Below are positions 1-7,454 of a DNA stretch of 64,000 bases, piece after piece. Source of the stretch: Helicobacter aurati (GTDB lineage: Bacteria > Campylobacterota > Campylobacteria > Campylobacterales > Helicobacteraceae). The notes below the pieces were generated by a model that did no database searches, was not told where the DNA came from, and saw only the letters and a program-made list of their open reading frames with translations. Numbering within the stretch: the first letter of the stretch is position 1; each line of letters begins with the position of its first letter. The stretch covers positions 1 through 64,000 of the forward strand of contig NZ_NXLW01000010.1 in NCBI RefSeq assembly GCF_003364265.1, read 5' to 3'. Both the position numbers and the translations under genes were made by a program.

Positions 1-108
1 CGTTATGAGATTCCATTCTGTGTTGCAAATCGCAGTAGCGAAAAACTTGATTTTTTTAAATCTTATGCAGAAACGAAGAACTTCACGGAAATTGTGTATT
101 TGCATTAA
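1..108 (+). CDS. C-terminal end of an unidentified protein (5' truncated by the window)
   Basis: The frame starting at base 1 is open for 35 codons and stops with TAA at 106-108. The visible tail ends in EIVYLH. It occupies the space directly upstream of flgA, so it is probably the end of the preceding gene on the same strand. Too little is visible to name a family. It also argues against the long upstream extension of the flgA frame, because the two would overlap. Confidence 0.5.
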   Translation, partial: RYEIPFCVANRSSEKLDFFKSYAETKNFTEIVYLH

Positions 109-145
109 TAATATATTAATAATTCTTTTGGAGAAAGGAGTAGGT

Positions 146-808
146 GTGTTAACAAGATTATTATTCATACTTACTTTGCAATGTTTTGTTGCTGCTAAAG
201 ATAATGTTGCGGAAATTAAACAATATATTAAACAATCTTATCTTGCTATGTATCCAGAAATGCATATAGAATCTATTTCTTTAATTGCTAGAAATGAATT
301 AAAGATTTATGACATTGAGATTCTCAATAAAAATCTTTCATCCTTTAAATCTTCTCATGGATACATTGCACTTACTTATAAATACAAAAATCATGTTATT
401 CAAGAGTCCTTACGATATACCATGCAGGCATTTATCACTGTATATACTGCTACACAAAATATACCAGCTAAAAGCAACATTGATTCGGGTGTTATCACGG
501 CAAAAAGACAGGAATTTAGTACTTTACCTTTTGTTCCTGCAACAAAGAACGAACTATTAGAATCAAGTGCTAGAATCTCTATTCCTGTTAATACAATGAT
601 TACTCAGAATAAACTTATGCAAAAAGTCTTAGTGCAAAAAGATTCCCTTGTAAAGATTGTTTTTTATTCTGAAGGTATTGAAGCGATAACTCATGGTAAG
701 GCTTTGGAATCTGGTGTAAAGGGCAATATTATTAAAATTCAGAATATAGAAAGTAAACGTATTATTCAGGCGCAAATTATCGGGGAAAATGAAGTCAAAC
801 TAAACTAA
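146..808 (+). CDS. flgA: Flagellar basal body P-ring formation chaperone FlgA
   Basis: FlgA is a periplasmic chaperone needed to assemble the flagellar P-ring around the rod. The frame is open from base 5, but GTG at 146 is preferred: AAAGGAG lies at 134-140 with five bases of spacing, and this start puts a signal peptide (MLTRLLFILTLQCFVAA) at the very N-terminus. From GTG 146 the product is 220 residues, normal for the family. The C-terminal half has the SAF-like pattern of FlgA: an ITAKRQEF segment, a PVNTMIT turn, then the basic strand around VLVQKDSLVKIVF and an ESGVKGNIIKIQN segment. The family call rests on this overall pattern and not on a catalytic motif. Confidence 0.8.
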   Translation: MLTRLLFILTLQCFVAAKDNVAEIKQYIKQSYLAMYPEMHIESISLIARNELKIYDIEILNKNLSSFKSSHGYIALTYKYKNHVIQESLRYTMQAFITVYTATQNIPAKSNIDSGVITAKRQEFSTLPFVPATKNELLESSARISIPVNTMITQNKLMQKVLVQKDSLVKIVFYSEGIEAITHGKALESGVKGNIIKIQNIESKRIIQAQIIGENEVKLN

Positions 809-888
809 TATGATGAAAAATCTAGCAAGGTTCATACTATGTTACAAAAGAGAAAAGAAATACTTAGCAAATGACGAATTCCCATTGT

Positions 889-1203
889 TTAAGCTAATTG
901 CAAAAGTGCTATTGAGATGATGACTAAAACAACACCGACATAACCAATTGGCTTTAATTTTTGTTGAAAAAAATAATATGCTCCAATTACACTTCCCAAA
1001 ATTCCTATTGCTCCCCATAACGTGTAAGCAATGGGCAAATTCATGCCGTTATCAATCGCAAGAGAAAGTAGTAGGAAAGCAACTCCAACAAGCAATAATG
1101 CTAAGAATCCCCATTTCTTTTGCCTAAATCCATCTGACTTTTGCAGTGCAAGATTGGCAAATATATCGCATATTCCAGATATGACAATTAATATGAAATT
1201 CAA
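889..1203 (-). CDS. Small multidrug resistance (SMR) family transporter, MdtI-like
   Basis: This 104-residue inner-membrane protein has four predicted helices, the size of EmrE/MdtI proteins, which exchange protons for cationic drugs or polyamines. The match is closest to MdtI: a QKSDGFRQKKWG loop after helix 1, then IAYTLWGAIGILGSVIGAYYF and FFQQKLKPIGYVGVVL. The membrane carboxylate in helix 1, Glu14 in EmrE, is Asp here (GICDIFANL). The start is TTG at 1203, supported by AAAGG seven bases upstream. No MdtJ-like partner gene is adjacent. It lies 132 bases downstream of the GNAT gene on the same strand and may be cotranscribed with nadE and the GNAT gene. The substrate is unknown. Confidence 0.85.
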   Translation of the reverse strand: MNFILIVISGICDIFANLALQKSDGFRQKKWGFLALLLVGVAFLLLSLAIDNGMNLPIAYTLWGAIGILGSVIGAYYFFQQKLKPIGYVGVVLVIISIALLQLA

Positions 1204-1335
1204 CGGTAACCTTTAGAAAAATTTTGTGGATTATATCATTTTTAATCTATTTAAGTCATCAAGATACTCTAAAAGATAATTTATGCAATGTATTAGGGGT
1301 CTATTGAGGATTCTTATTTAATGTTAATGAATAAT

Positions 1336-1782
1336 TTAGTTAGTCATTTGTTTTTTATTGTGTGTATTTAAGATATATTCATATAAATTAACATTATCTT
1401 TGTTATCCCAGCCTAATTCTTGCCAAAAAAGATTCCCAATGTTGTTTGTTTTGAAAGCAATTAAATTGATATGTGTTGCCCCTTCTTTCTTTAACGCATT
1501 AATACAGAACTCTACCATGCTCATGCCAATACGTTTGTGTCTGTATTCTTGTTTAACGCAGACATGATAAAAGTAAGCGCAACGTCCATCATAGCCACAC
1601 AAAATAGTGCCAACAATTTTATCATCTTCTATGGCTACAACATTTGTATGGGGGTTTCTTAAAAGAAATTTATTGATCCCCTCTTTAGAATCATCGATTT
1701 CACGAATATAAAATCCCTGAATGCTTTTCCATAGCAATATAATCTCTTCGTAATCGTGTATTGTCATAAGTCTTAGTAGCAT
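1336..1782 (-). CDS. GNAT family N-acetyltransferase
   Basis: This 148-residue single-domain GNAT acetyltransferase transfers acetyl from acetyl-CoA to an unknown amine. The acetyl-CoA loop is visible as VKQEYRHKRIGMSMVEF (motif A, R-x-x-R/K-x-G type), preceded by the strand AYFYHVCV. The later strand ATHINLIAF is followed by the conserved NNIGNLFWQELGW segment typical of the fold's last strand and helix. ATG at 1782 has GAGGA seven bases upstream. It starts 29 bases after nadE ends on the same strand, so the two probably form an operon. The substrate cannot be deduced from sequence. Confidence 0.85.
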   Translation of the reverse strand: MLLRLMTIHDYEEIILLWKSIQGFYIREIDDSKEGINKFLLRNPHTNVVAIEDDKIVGTILCGYDGRCAYFYHVCVKQEYRHKRIGMSMVEFCINALKKEGATHINLIAFKTNNIGNLFWQELGWDNKDNVNLYEYILNTHNKKQMTN

Positions 1783-1811
1783 GATTTATCCTCATTTATA
1801 ATGAATATAGT

Positions 1812-2645
1812 TTAGTTTGGGGAATATCTTTCTATTGGTTCTGTTTTAAAGGCATTTTTTTGTATTCTATTCATTAGACTTTCTACCATTTTGCTTGGAT
1901 AGAGGGATTGCAAATAGGCTTTTTTTTCTTGTATATTATTAGTGTGGTATTGTTCATACGATTCTAGAAATTTGTCAATTTCAGAGTAATTATATCCTAA
2001 ATCTTTTTCATCACTTTGTCCTTGATAGAGGTCGGCACTTGGCGGCTTATCAATAATAGAGCGCGGGATTCCAAGCAAATGAGCGAGTTGATAAATCTGT
2101 GTTTTATAGAGATGTGCGATAGGATTAATTGCGCAAGCCAAATCACCGAAAATCGTTCCATAACCAAGCATAATTTCAGATTTGTTGCTTGTTCCAATAA
2201 CCAACCTTTGCTCCATTTGAGAAACATGATAAAGCGTTGCCATACGCATTCTTGCGCAAAAATTTCCTCTCGCAAGGGCAGTATGATTGGGGTGATTCTT
2301 GCAGAACACTTCATCGAATCCTTGAATTGATAATATTTCGTATTCAATGTTTAGTTTTTGACAAAGTTCTAGGGCATCTTGAATACTTGATTGTGAGGAA
2401 TTGAGCGAAGGCATAAGAACGACTTTGCAATTTGTTGTTTGAGTGTCTTTATGGATTCTCTTTTCATAGGATTGGTTTTGGGAATATCTTTCTTGAGAAA
2501 ATGCTTCTTGACACAGTGCCGCAACAACAGCACTATCAATACCGCCGCTAAGTCCCACTACAATTTTGTGGAAACCACGTTTTGTAACAGATTCTCTTAA
2601 AAATTTGATAAGCATTTTTTTGTGTGCGTCAGTAATGGTTTGCAT
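1812..2645 (-). CDS. nadE: NH3-dependent NAD+ synthetase
   Basis: NadE amidates nicotinic acid adenine dinucleotide to NAD+, using ATP and ammonia, in the cytosol. At 277 residues it is the short ammonia-dependent form, with no N-terminal glutaminase domain. The PP-loop ATP-pyrophosphatase motif GLSGGIDSAVVAAL is near residues 27-40. The deamido-NAD site appears as GTSNKSEIMLGYGTIFGD and the later loop as DKPPSADLYQGQSDEKDLG. A stretch of about 25 polar residues after the first strand (around SQERYSQNQSYEKRIHK) looks like a lineage insertion. It is transcribed divergently from petABC, with a 217-base shared upstream region. Confidence 0.95.
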   Translation of the reverse strand: MQTITDAHKKMLIKFLRESVTKRGFHKIVVGLSGGIDSAVVAALCQEAFSQERYSQNQSYEKRIHKDTQTTNCKVVLMPSLNSSQSSIQDALELCQKLNIEYEILSIQGFDEVFCKNHPNHTALARGNFCARMRMATLYHVSQMEQRLVIGTSNKSEIMLGYGTIFGDLACAINPIAHLYKTQIYQLAHLLGIPRSIIDKPPSADLYQGQSDEKDLGYNYSEIDKFLESYEQYHTNNIQEKKAYLQSLYPSKMVESLMNRIQKNAFKTEPIERYSPN

Positions 2646-2705
2646 ATTTTTCTCATAGTTCTTTAAAGATATATTAAGCGTATTGTTTTACTTGATTTTG
2701 GGAAT

Positions 2706-2723
2706 ATTGTAAATATTTACAAT
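2706..2723. promoter_or_regulatory. Perfect 18-bp palindrome upstream of petABC and nadE
   Basis: ATTGTAAATATTTACAAT is a perfect 9+9 inverted repeat in the divergent region between nadE and petA. A TATAAT lies 30 bases downstream at 2754-2759 on the petABC side, which puts the palindrome centre about 50 bases before a likely transcription start. The TTGT...ACAA layout is that of CRP/FNR-family or Rex-type operators. Which regulator binds, if any, is inference. Confidence 0.45.
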
Positions 2724-2753
2724 TCTAACGAAAAACTTGATTATATTTGACAA

Positions 2754-2759
2754 TATAAT
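2754..2759 (+). promoter_or_regulatory. Candidate -10 box for petABC
   Basis: TATAAT sits about 104 bases upstream of the petA start. No clear -35 is seen at 16-18 bases, which is common for Helicobacter housekeeping promoters. The call rests on the hexamer and its position only. Confidence 0.4.
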
Positions 2760-2862
2760 ATTTTTTTAAGTGTTTTTTGACTAGAATCTAAGAGTTTTGA
2801 GAATCTTTAGGGTTTTAATTTAACCCTGAGATTCGTTTTATTTTTTAATGAAGGAGATAGTG

Positions 2863-3378
2863 ATGGCTGATGTCAAAAGGCGAGATTTTCTTGGCATGGC
2901 TCTTGGCGGAGTGGCAGGCGTTGGTGCTATAGCCGCTCTTGTAGCTATGAAAAAAACTTGGGATCCTCTTCCTAGCGTGGTATCTGCAGGTTTTACTACC
3001 GTAGATGTTACCGGCATGCAGGAAGGTGAAATACGAGATACGCAATGGCGTGGCAAGCCAGTGTATATTATGAAAAAGAAAGCAGGTGATAGTATATCTC
3101 CTGCTAGAGATTTTCAATTGGGAGATTCTTATTATTGTATTGGAATTAAAATATGCACACATTTAGGGTGTATTCCAAATTGGAAGAGCAATGAAGAAAT
3201 TTTTCATTGCCCATGTCACGGTGGACAATTTACAGGTGATGGTGTAAATATTGCAGGCACTCCTCCACCCCGTCCCTTTGATATACCTCCTTTTGTGATT
3301 AAGGGTGACACGACATTAGTGCTTGGCGAAAGCGGTGTTGAATATGAAGCAATGCTCAAAGCTTCAAGTAATGCATAA
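2863..3378 (+). CDS. petA: Ubiquinol/menaquinol-cytochrome c reductase, Rieske iron-sulfur subunit
   Basis: This is the Rieske [2Fe-2S] subunit of the cytochrome bc1 complex, which takes electrons from the quinol pool and passes them to cytochrome c1. ATG at 2863 has AAGGAG at 2851-2856; an in-frame ATG at 2848 would overlap that ribosome site. The product is 171 residues. An N-terminal KRRDFLGMALGG stretch looks like a twin-arginine-type uncleaved anchor, although the second arginine pattern is imperfect, followed by a transmembrane helix. The cluster ligands are in CTHLGC (about residues 98-103) and CPCHG (116-120). petB begins nine bases after its stop. Confidence 0.95.
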   Translation: MADVKRRDFLGMALGGVAGVGAIAALVAMKKTWDPLPSVVSAGFTTVDVTGMQEGEIRDTQWRGKPVYIMKKKAGDSISPARDFQLGDSYYCIGIKICTHLGCIPNWKSNEEIFHCPCHGGQFTGDGVNIAGTPPPRPFDIPPFVIKGDTTLVLGESGVEYEAMLKASSNA

Positions 3379-3387
3379 GGAGAATGT

Positions 3388-4623
3388 ATGGCACATATAA
3401 AAGAAGCAAAGAATCTAGCTGATTGGTTTGATCAAAGACTCGCGACCAATCGGCTTTTTGAAGTTATGATGACAAAGTATTGGATTCCAAAAAATATCAA
3501 TTGGCTTTGGGCTATGGGTGTTGTTTTAACAACATTGTTTGGTTTATTGGTGATTAGCGGAATCTTTTTGCTTATGTATTATAAGCCAGATGAGAATCTA
3601 GCTTATGATTCGGTGAATTATACAATTATGCAAGAAGTTGCATTTGGATGGTTGTGGCGACATATACATGCTGTTGCTGCGAGTATGGTGTTTGTGATTA
3701 TTTATATTCACATGTTTGTTGCTATTTATTATGGTTCATATAAAAATGGACGCGAGATGATTTGGATCAGTGGTATGATACTTTTCGTAGTGTTTTCTGC
3801 AGAGGCGTTTAGTGGCTATATGCTTCCTTGGGGACAGATGAGCTATTGGGCTGCTGCTGTTATTACTAATCTTTTTGGAGGCATTCCATTGATTGGTAGT
3901 GATGTTGTTGAGTGGGTGCGCGGTAATTATGTCGTAGCAGATTCTACTCTTACTCGTTTTTTTATGTTGCATGTTTTTCTATTGCCTGTAGTTATTTTAG
4001 CCATGATAGCAGTGCATTTTTATGCTCTTCGAACGCCACATGTTAATAACCAAGATGGAGAAGAAATTGATTTTGAAGTAGAAGCGGCGAAGTATATAGC
4101 AGGAGATAGGAAAGAATCAAAAGTTATTAGGTTTTGGCCAGATTTTTTATGTAAAGATATTTTTATTATTTCTTTATTTATGATTCTATTCTTTTCTTTG
4201 GTGTGTTATCATTTCGATTTTGCAATGGATCCGATTAATTTTGAAAGAGCCAATCCTCTTGCTACTCCCCCCCATATTTATCCTGAATGGTATTTTCTTT
4301 GGAGTTATGAGGTTTTACGTGGCATCTTCTTTAGTGCGAATTTAGGCTTGGTTTTTTTTGGTATAGCACAAGTAGTGTTTTTATTGCTCCCTTGGCTTGA
4401 TAGAAGCAAGGTTGTTAAGCCTGCGCATAAACGACCAGGATTTTTATTATTTTTTATTCTCTTGATTGTTGATTTAATTGTGCTCACTATATATGGCAAG
4501 CTACCTCCAGAGGGAAGTGCGAAGTATGTAGGTTTAGCAGCCTCTCTTAGTTTTCTTGTCTTATTGTTTGTCGTATTGCCTTATGTAACAATGAAAGAAA
4601 ATAAACAAGGGGGTAGTTTATGA
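3388..4623 (+). CDS. petB: Cytochrome bc1 complex, cytochrome b subunit
   Basis: This is the membrane quinol-oxidising subunit, with two b-type hemes. At 411 residues it carries the full set of helices. Heme-ligand histidines are visible in WLWRHIHAVAASMVF and in LHVFLLPVVILAMIAVHFYALR. The Qo-site signature is present as PEWYFLW (the PEWY motif). SGYMLPWGQMSYWAAAVITN matches the conserved helix C/cd1 segment. An in-frame C7 run at 4267-4273 encodes part of LATPPHIYPEW and does not break the frame. It sits between petA and petC; the last bases overlap petC by four (ATGA), which implies translational coupling. Confidence 0.97.
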   Translation: MAHIKEAKNLADWFDQRLATNRLFEVMMTKYWIPKNINWLWAMGVVLTTLFGLLVISGIFLLMYYKPDENLAYDSVNYTIMQEVAFGWLWRHIHAVAASMVFVIIYIHMFVAIYYGSYKNGREMIWISGMILFVVFSAEAFSGYMLPWGQMSYWAAAVITNLFGGIPLIGSDVVEWVRGNYVVADSTLTRFFMLHVFLLPVVILAMIAVHFYALRTPHVNNQDGEEIDFEVEAAKYIAGDRKESKVIRFWPDFLCKDIFIISLFMILFFSLVCYHFDFAMDPINFERANPLATPPHIYPEWYFLWSYEVLRGIFFSANLGLVFFGIAQVVFLLLPWLDRSKVVKPAHKRPGFLLFFILLIVDLIVLTIYGKLPPEGSAKYVGLAASLSFLVLLFVVLPYVTMKENKQGGSL

Positions 4624-6080
4624 GAGAAATTAAAATATTTATTGTAGTTGCTTTTATTATTGGAGTAATGTATTATGGCGTTGAACCATTGGCACATCAC
4701 GCTATGCATCCAGCAACTGCCCCAAGTGACTATGCGTTCAAAGATTTAGAGAAACTAGGTAAGATTGATGTGGAATCGGGTGATGCCTATGAAGGTAGAG
4801 AATTATTTGCTAATAATTGTGCATCATGTCATACTCTAAGTTCTCAGTCAGAAGCGGTATTCAATAGCCGTAATCCGAAGACAGTGCAACCAGTGGGCGA
4901 AGGTGGTGTAGTTCCTCCTGATTTGTCAAATGCAGGTTTGATTTTTGATTCTCATTTCTTAGCGCATTTCATTAAGGATCCGGTACGTGCTTCATTGCTG
5001 AATTCTAAATTTCAAGTATCTTGCGAAGGATTAGATGAACATGCAATGGCAACATGTGAGTCTTCTAATGCGGGTAAAGAAACTTACCCCATGAACGCAT
5101 TCAATGGGATATTAAGCGATAAAGAAATTGCCGATATTGTGGCTTTTCTTAAGGTAATTGCTCCCAAACAGATTAGTGATAAAGAGGTATTTATAGAATC
5201 TTGCAATAGATGTCATTCGGCTATATACGATAAAAATCAGTATGACTCGAAGTTTTATGCAGCACATAATGCGCAAGTACAACCTTTGATTAATAGAGCA
5301 GAGAATGATGGTGAGGAGATGCTTATAGCTTCTCTTAGTGAACAAGACGCCTCTTTTTTAAATTCTCTATTAGCTCAAGCGAAATCTAAAGAGAAGAGTG
5401 CCCTTACAGAATCTGAGATTGACGAACATAATGATTCGATTAATGACAAAACTATTGAGCATTATGGTGTACTCAATTTACTTAGAAATTCTTTGTTGGA
5501 ATCTACCTTTAACAAGGAAGGGCTACAAGCTGCAACAGATTCAAATTTGATTAAGGCTTATTTAGGTAATAATCCTCCAGATTTGTCTATGGTCATCCGC
5601 TCAAAAGGCACTCATGAGTTAGCTGCTTTTATTAATAATCCACAAAGAGTACCCCTTATTGAGATTCAACAATCTATTATTAATAAATTGGTCAAAGATA
5701 AACGAGAGGAAGAAAAAGCCGCATTATCTCCTAATTTAAGTCAAAAAGAAAAAGAGGCTCTTTATAAGCAAATCGATCTTAGAGATGCCCAATATTATCA
5801 TATTGCACTTCCTGCTAATACTGCTAAGAGTCCATGGCAGAGCAATGATGATTATACTAATATGGCACAAGAGATGGGTGTAATGCCTCAGGGGAAATCT
5901 ATGCCGAGAGTAGGCTTAACAAAACAAGCAGAAGCGCAAGTTATAAGCTATCTTCAAACAATAGGTGATAGCAAGAAAGAGGATAGAGATTCGTTAGGTT
6001 TATGGTTTATAGCATTCTTTGTACTACTCTCTGCGCTTGCATATATGTGGAAAACTAAGATATGGAGGGATTTGCATTAA
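4620..6080 (+). CDS. petC: Cytochrome bc1 complex, diheme cytochrome c subunit
   Basis: This is the c-type cytochrome subunit that receives electrons from the Rieske protein. Campylobacterota replace classical c1 with a diheme cytochrome, and two CxxCH sites are visible here: CASCH at 67-71 and CNRCH at 195-199. An N-terminal helix (residues 5-20) and a C-terminal helix (about 458-475) anchor it, with the bulk in the periplasm. At 486 residues it is long. The second heme domain is interrupted after CNRCH by roughly 170 charged, helix-prone residues before the closing PQGKSMPRVGLTKQAEAQVISYL segment that resembles the end of a cytochrome c fold. The start overlaps petB by four bases. Confidence 0.92.
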   Translation: MREIKIFIVVAFIIGVMYYGVEPLAHHAMHPATAPSDYAFKDLEKLGKIDVESGDAYEGRELFANNCASCHTLSSQSEAVFNSRNPKTVQPVGEGGVVPPDLSNAGLIFDSHFLAHFIKDPVRASLLNSKFQVSCEGLDEHAMATCESSNAGKETYPMNAFNGILSDKEIADIVAFLKVIAPKQISDKEVFIESCNRCHSAIYDKNQYDSKFYAAHNAQVQPLINRAENDGEEMLIASLSEQDASFLNSLLAQAKSKEKSALTESEIDEHNDSINDKTIEHYGVLNLLRNSLLESTFNKEGLQAATDSNLIKAYLGNNPPDLSMVIRSKGTHELAAFINNPQRVPLIEIQQSIINKLVKDKREEEKAALSPNLSQKEKEALYKQIDLRDAQYYHIALPANTAKSPWQSNDDYTNMAQEMGVMPQGKSMPRVGLTKQAEAQVISYLQTIGDSKKEDRDSLGLWFIAFFVLLSALAYMWKTKIWRDLH

Positions 6081-6114
6081 TATAATTTATTATTAACAGA
6101 TTATTATTCTTATC

Positions 6115-6164
6115 GCCTTGTGTTTAGTGTATTCATTGGTCTTATTATGAATGAGGCACAAGGT
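6115..6164 (+). terminator. Possible stem-loop after petC
   Basis: CCTTGTG at 6116-6122 pairs with CACAAGG at 6157-6163, and ATTCAT/ATGAAT form an inner stem. It lies 35 bases after the petC stop in the petC-mnmA gap. There is no strong T-run, so termination is inferred only. Confidence 0.4.
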
Positions 6165-6289
6165 GCATATACTTCTTTATTTGTTTAGTATATTCTCCAT
6201 TATTTTTAATATATAGATGTTTAATGAATTTAAGCTGGCATTTTGTTTATTGTCAATTGTATTTATTGTGTTATAGTTTTAGTAATTTA

Positions 6290-6295
6290 TATAAT
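6290..6295 (+). promoter_or_regulatory. Candidate -10 box for mnmA
   Basis: TATAAT lies 23 bases before the mnmA start, with TTGTGT 18 bases upstream of it as a weak -35. Confidence 0.4.
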
Positions 6296-6318
6296 ATCGA
6301 TTTGTAGGATTCTAAAAT

Positions 6319-7365
6319 ATGAAGCAAAATGGTAAAAAAGTTGCGTTATTAATGAGTGGTGGTGTTGATAGTTCTTATTCTGCTTATTTATTGCAGCAAC
6401 AAGGCTACGAAGTTATGGGAATCTATTTAAAACTCCATGATAAAGACAGTAAACATCAAATTTTTATAAGGAATTGTGAAAAAGTATCTTCTTTTTTAAA
6501 TATTGCTTTTCAGGTTATTGATATTAGAAATGAGTTCAAAGAGGCTGTATATAATGAGTTTATTGAATCATATAAGAGAGGGGAGACTCCAAATCCTTGC
6601 GCCCTGTGTAATCCTTTGATGAAATTTGGTTTAGCACTTGATATTGCTATACAGAATGGCTGCGAGTATATCGCGACAGGACACTATGCAAGAATTAGCG
6701 AAATTGATGGTATCAAACGAATTCGAGAAGCCGTAGATAAAAGTAAAGATCAAAGTTATTTTCTTTATGCTATTTCACAGGACGCAATTAACAGGCTGAT
6801 TTTTCCATTGGGCGATTTACTTAAAGAAGAGGTGAAACCAAAAGCATTTGCCGCCTTACCAATACTTGGTAGCCTAGAAACTTATAGGGAATCACAGGAA
6901 ATTTGTTTTGTGGAGACTGATTATATTGATATTTTAAAGAAGCATACGGAGGTAAACCAAAAGGGTATAGTGCGCGATACTCTTGGCAATATTGTAGGAG
7001 AGCATAAAGGTTATATGCAATATACAGTTGGCAAAAGAAGGGGTTTCACTATAAGGGGTGCTCATGAGCCACATTTTGTGCTAAGTATTAATGCTGATAA
7101 AAACGAAATTGTTGTAGGACAGAGAGAGGAGCTTAAAACTTTTTATATAAAGGCAATTAACAAATCATTACCGCAACATTTTCATGGTGGGCATTTTAAG
7201 GCGAAAGTACGTTATCGTAGTGCTCCTAGCAATGCTAAAATCACTATTGATAAAGATAGAATTATTGCTTCTTTAGAAGAGCCTGTATATGGAGTGGCAA
7301 AGGGGCAAGCACTCGTTATTTATCAAGATGATATTGTTCTAGGTGGTGGTGTGATTGTTGAATAA
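6319..7365 (+). CDS. mnmA: tRNA-specific 2-thiouridylase
   Basis: MnmA thiolates the wobble uridine (U34) of tRNAs for Lys, Glu and Gln, activating the base with ATP and taking sulfur from a persulfide relay. The PP-loop [20 protein letters not shown] begins at residue 12. The two catalytic cysteines are visible in [15 protein letters not shown] (first) and SQEICFVE (second). The target-recognition region YTVGKRRGF is conserved, and the C-terminal barrel follows. The length (348 residues) is normal. It appears to be a single-gene transcript with its own -10 box and a strong stem-loop downstream. Confidence 0.96.
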   Translation: MKQNGKKVALLMSGGVDSSYSAYLLQQQGYEVMGIYLKLHDKDSKHQIFIRNCEKVSSFLNIAFQVIDIRNEFKEAVYNEFIESYKRGETPNPCALCNPLMKFGLALDIAIQNGCEYIATGHYARISEIDGIKRIREAVDKSKDQSYFLYAISQDAINRLIFPLGDLLKEEVKPKAFAALPILGSLETYRESQEICFVETDYIDILKKHTEVNQKGIVRDTLGNIVGEHKGYMQYTVGKRRGFTIRGAHEPHFVLSINADKNEIVVGQREELKTFYIKAINKSLPQHFHGGHFKAKVRYRSAPSNAKITIDKDRIIASLEEPVYGVAKGQALVIYQDDIVLGGGVIVE

Positions 7366-7401
7366 AGGGGAATAAATCGAGAGTAATGATAAAATGTTTA
7401 T

Positions 7402-7442
7402 TATAGATTCTTGATTCATTAACAATGAATCAAGAATCTATA
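7402..7442. terminator. Perfect 19-bp stem-loop between convergent mnmA and ppx
   Basis: Arms at 7402-7420 and 7424-7442 are exactly complementary around a three-base loop (AAC). It sits in the gap between two convergent genes, where a bidirectional terminator is expected. AT-rich sequence flanks both sides, although neither has an unbroken T-run. Confidence 0.75.
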
Positions 7443-7454
7443 TCATATATTTTA

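Noticed and set aside
5-145. An N-terminal extension of FlgA from an ATG at base 5
   Set aside because: It overlaps the end of another open frame, has no signal peptide at its start, and a better GTG with a strong ribosome site lies at 146.
810-920. Small 36-codon frame after flgA
   Set aside because: No ribosome site and it runs into the SMR gene on the other strand.
4267-4273. C7 run in petB as a phase-variation tract
   Set aside because: The frame is intact, the run is short and the gene is needed for respiration; it encodes conserved residues next to PEWY.
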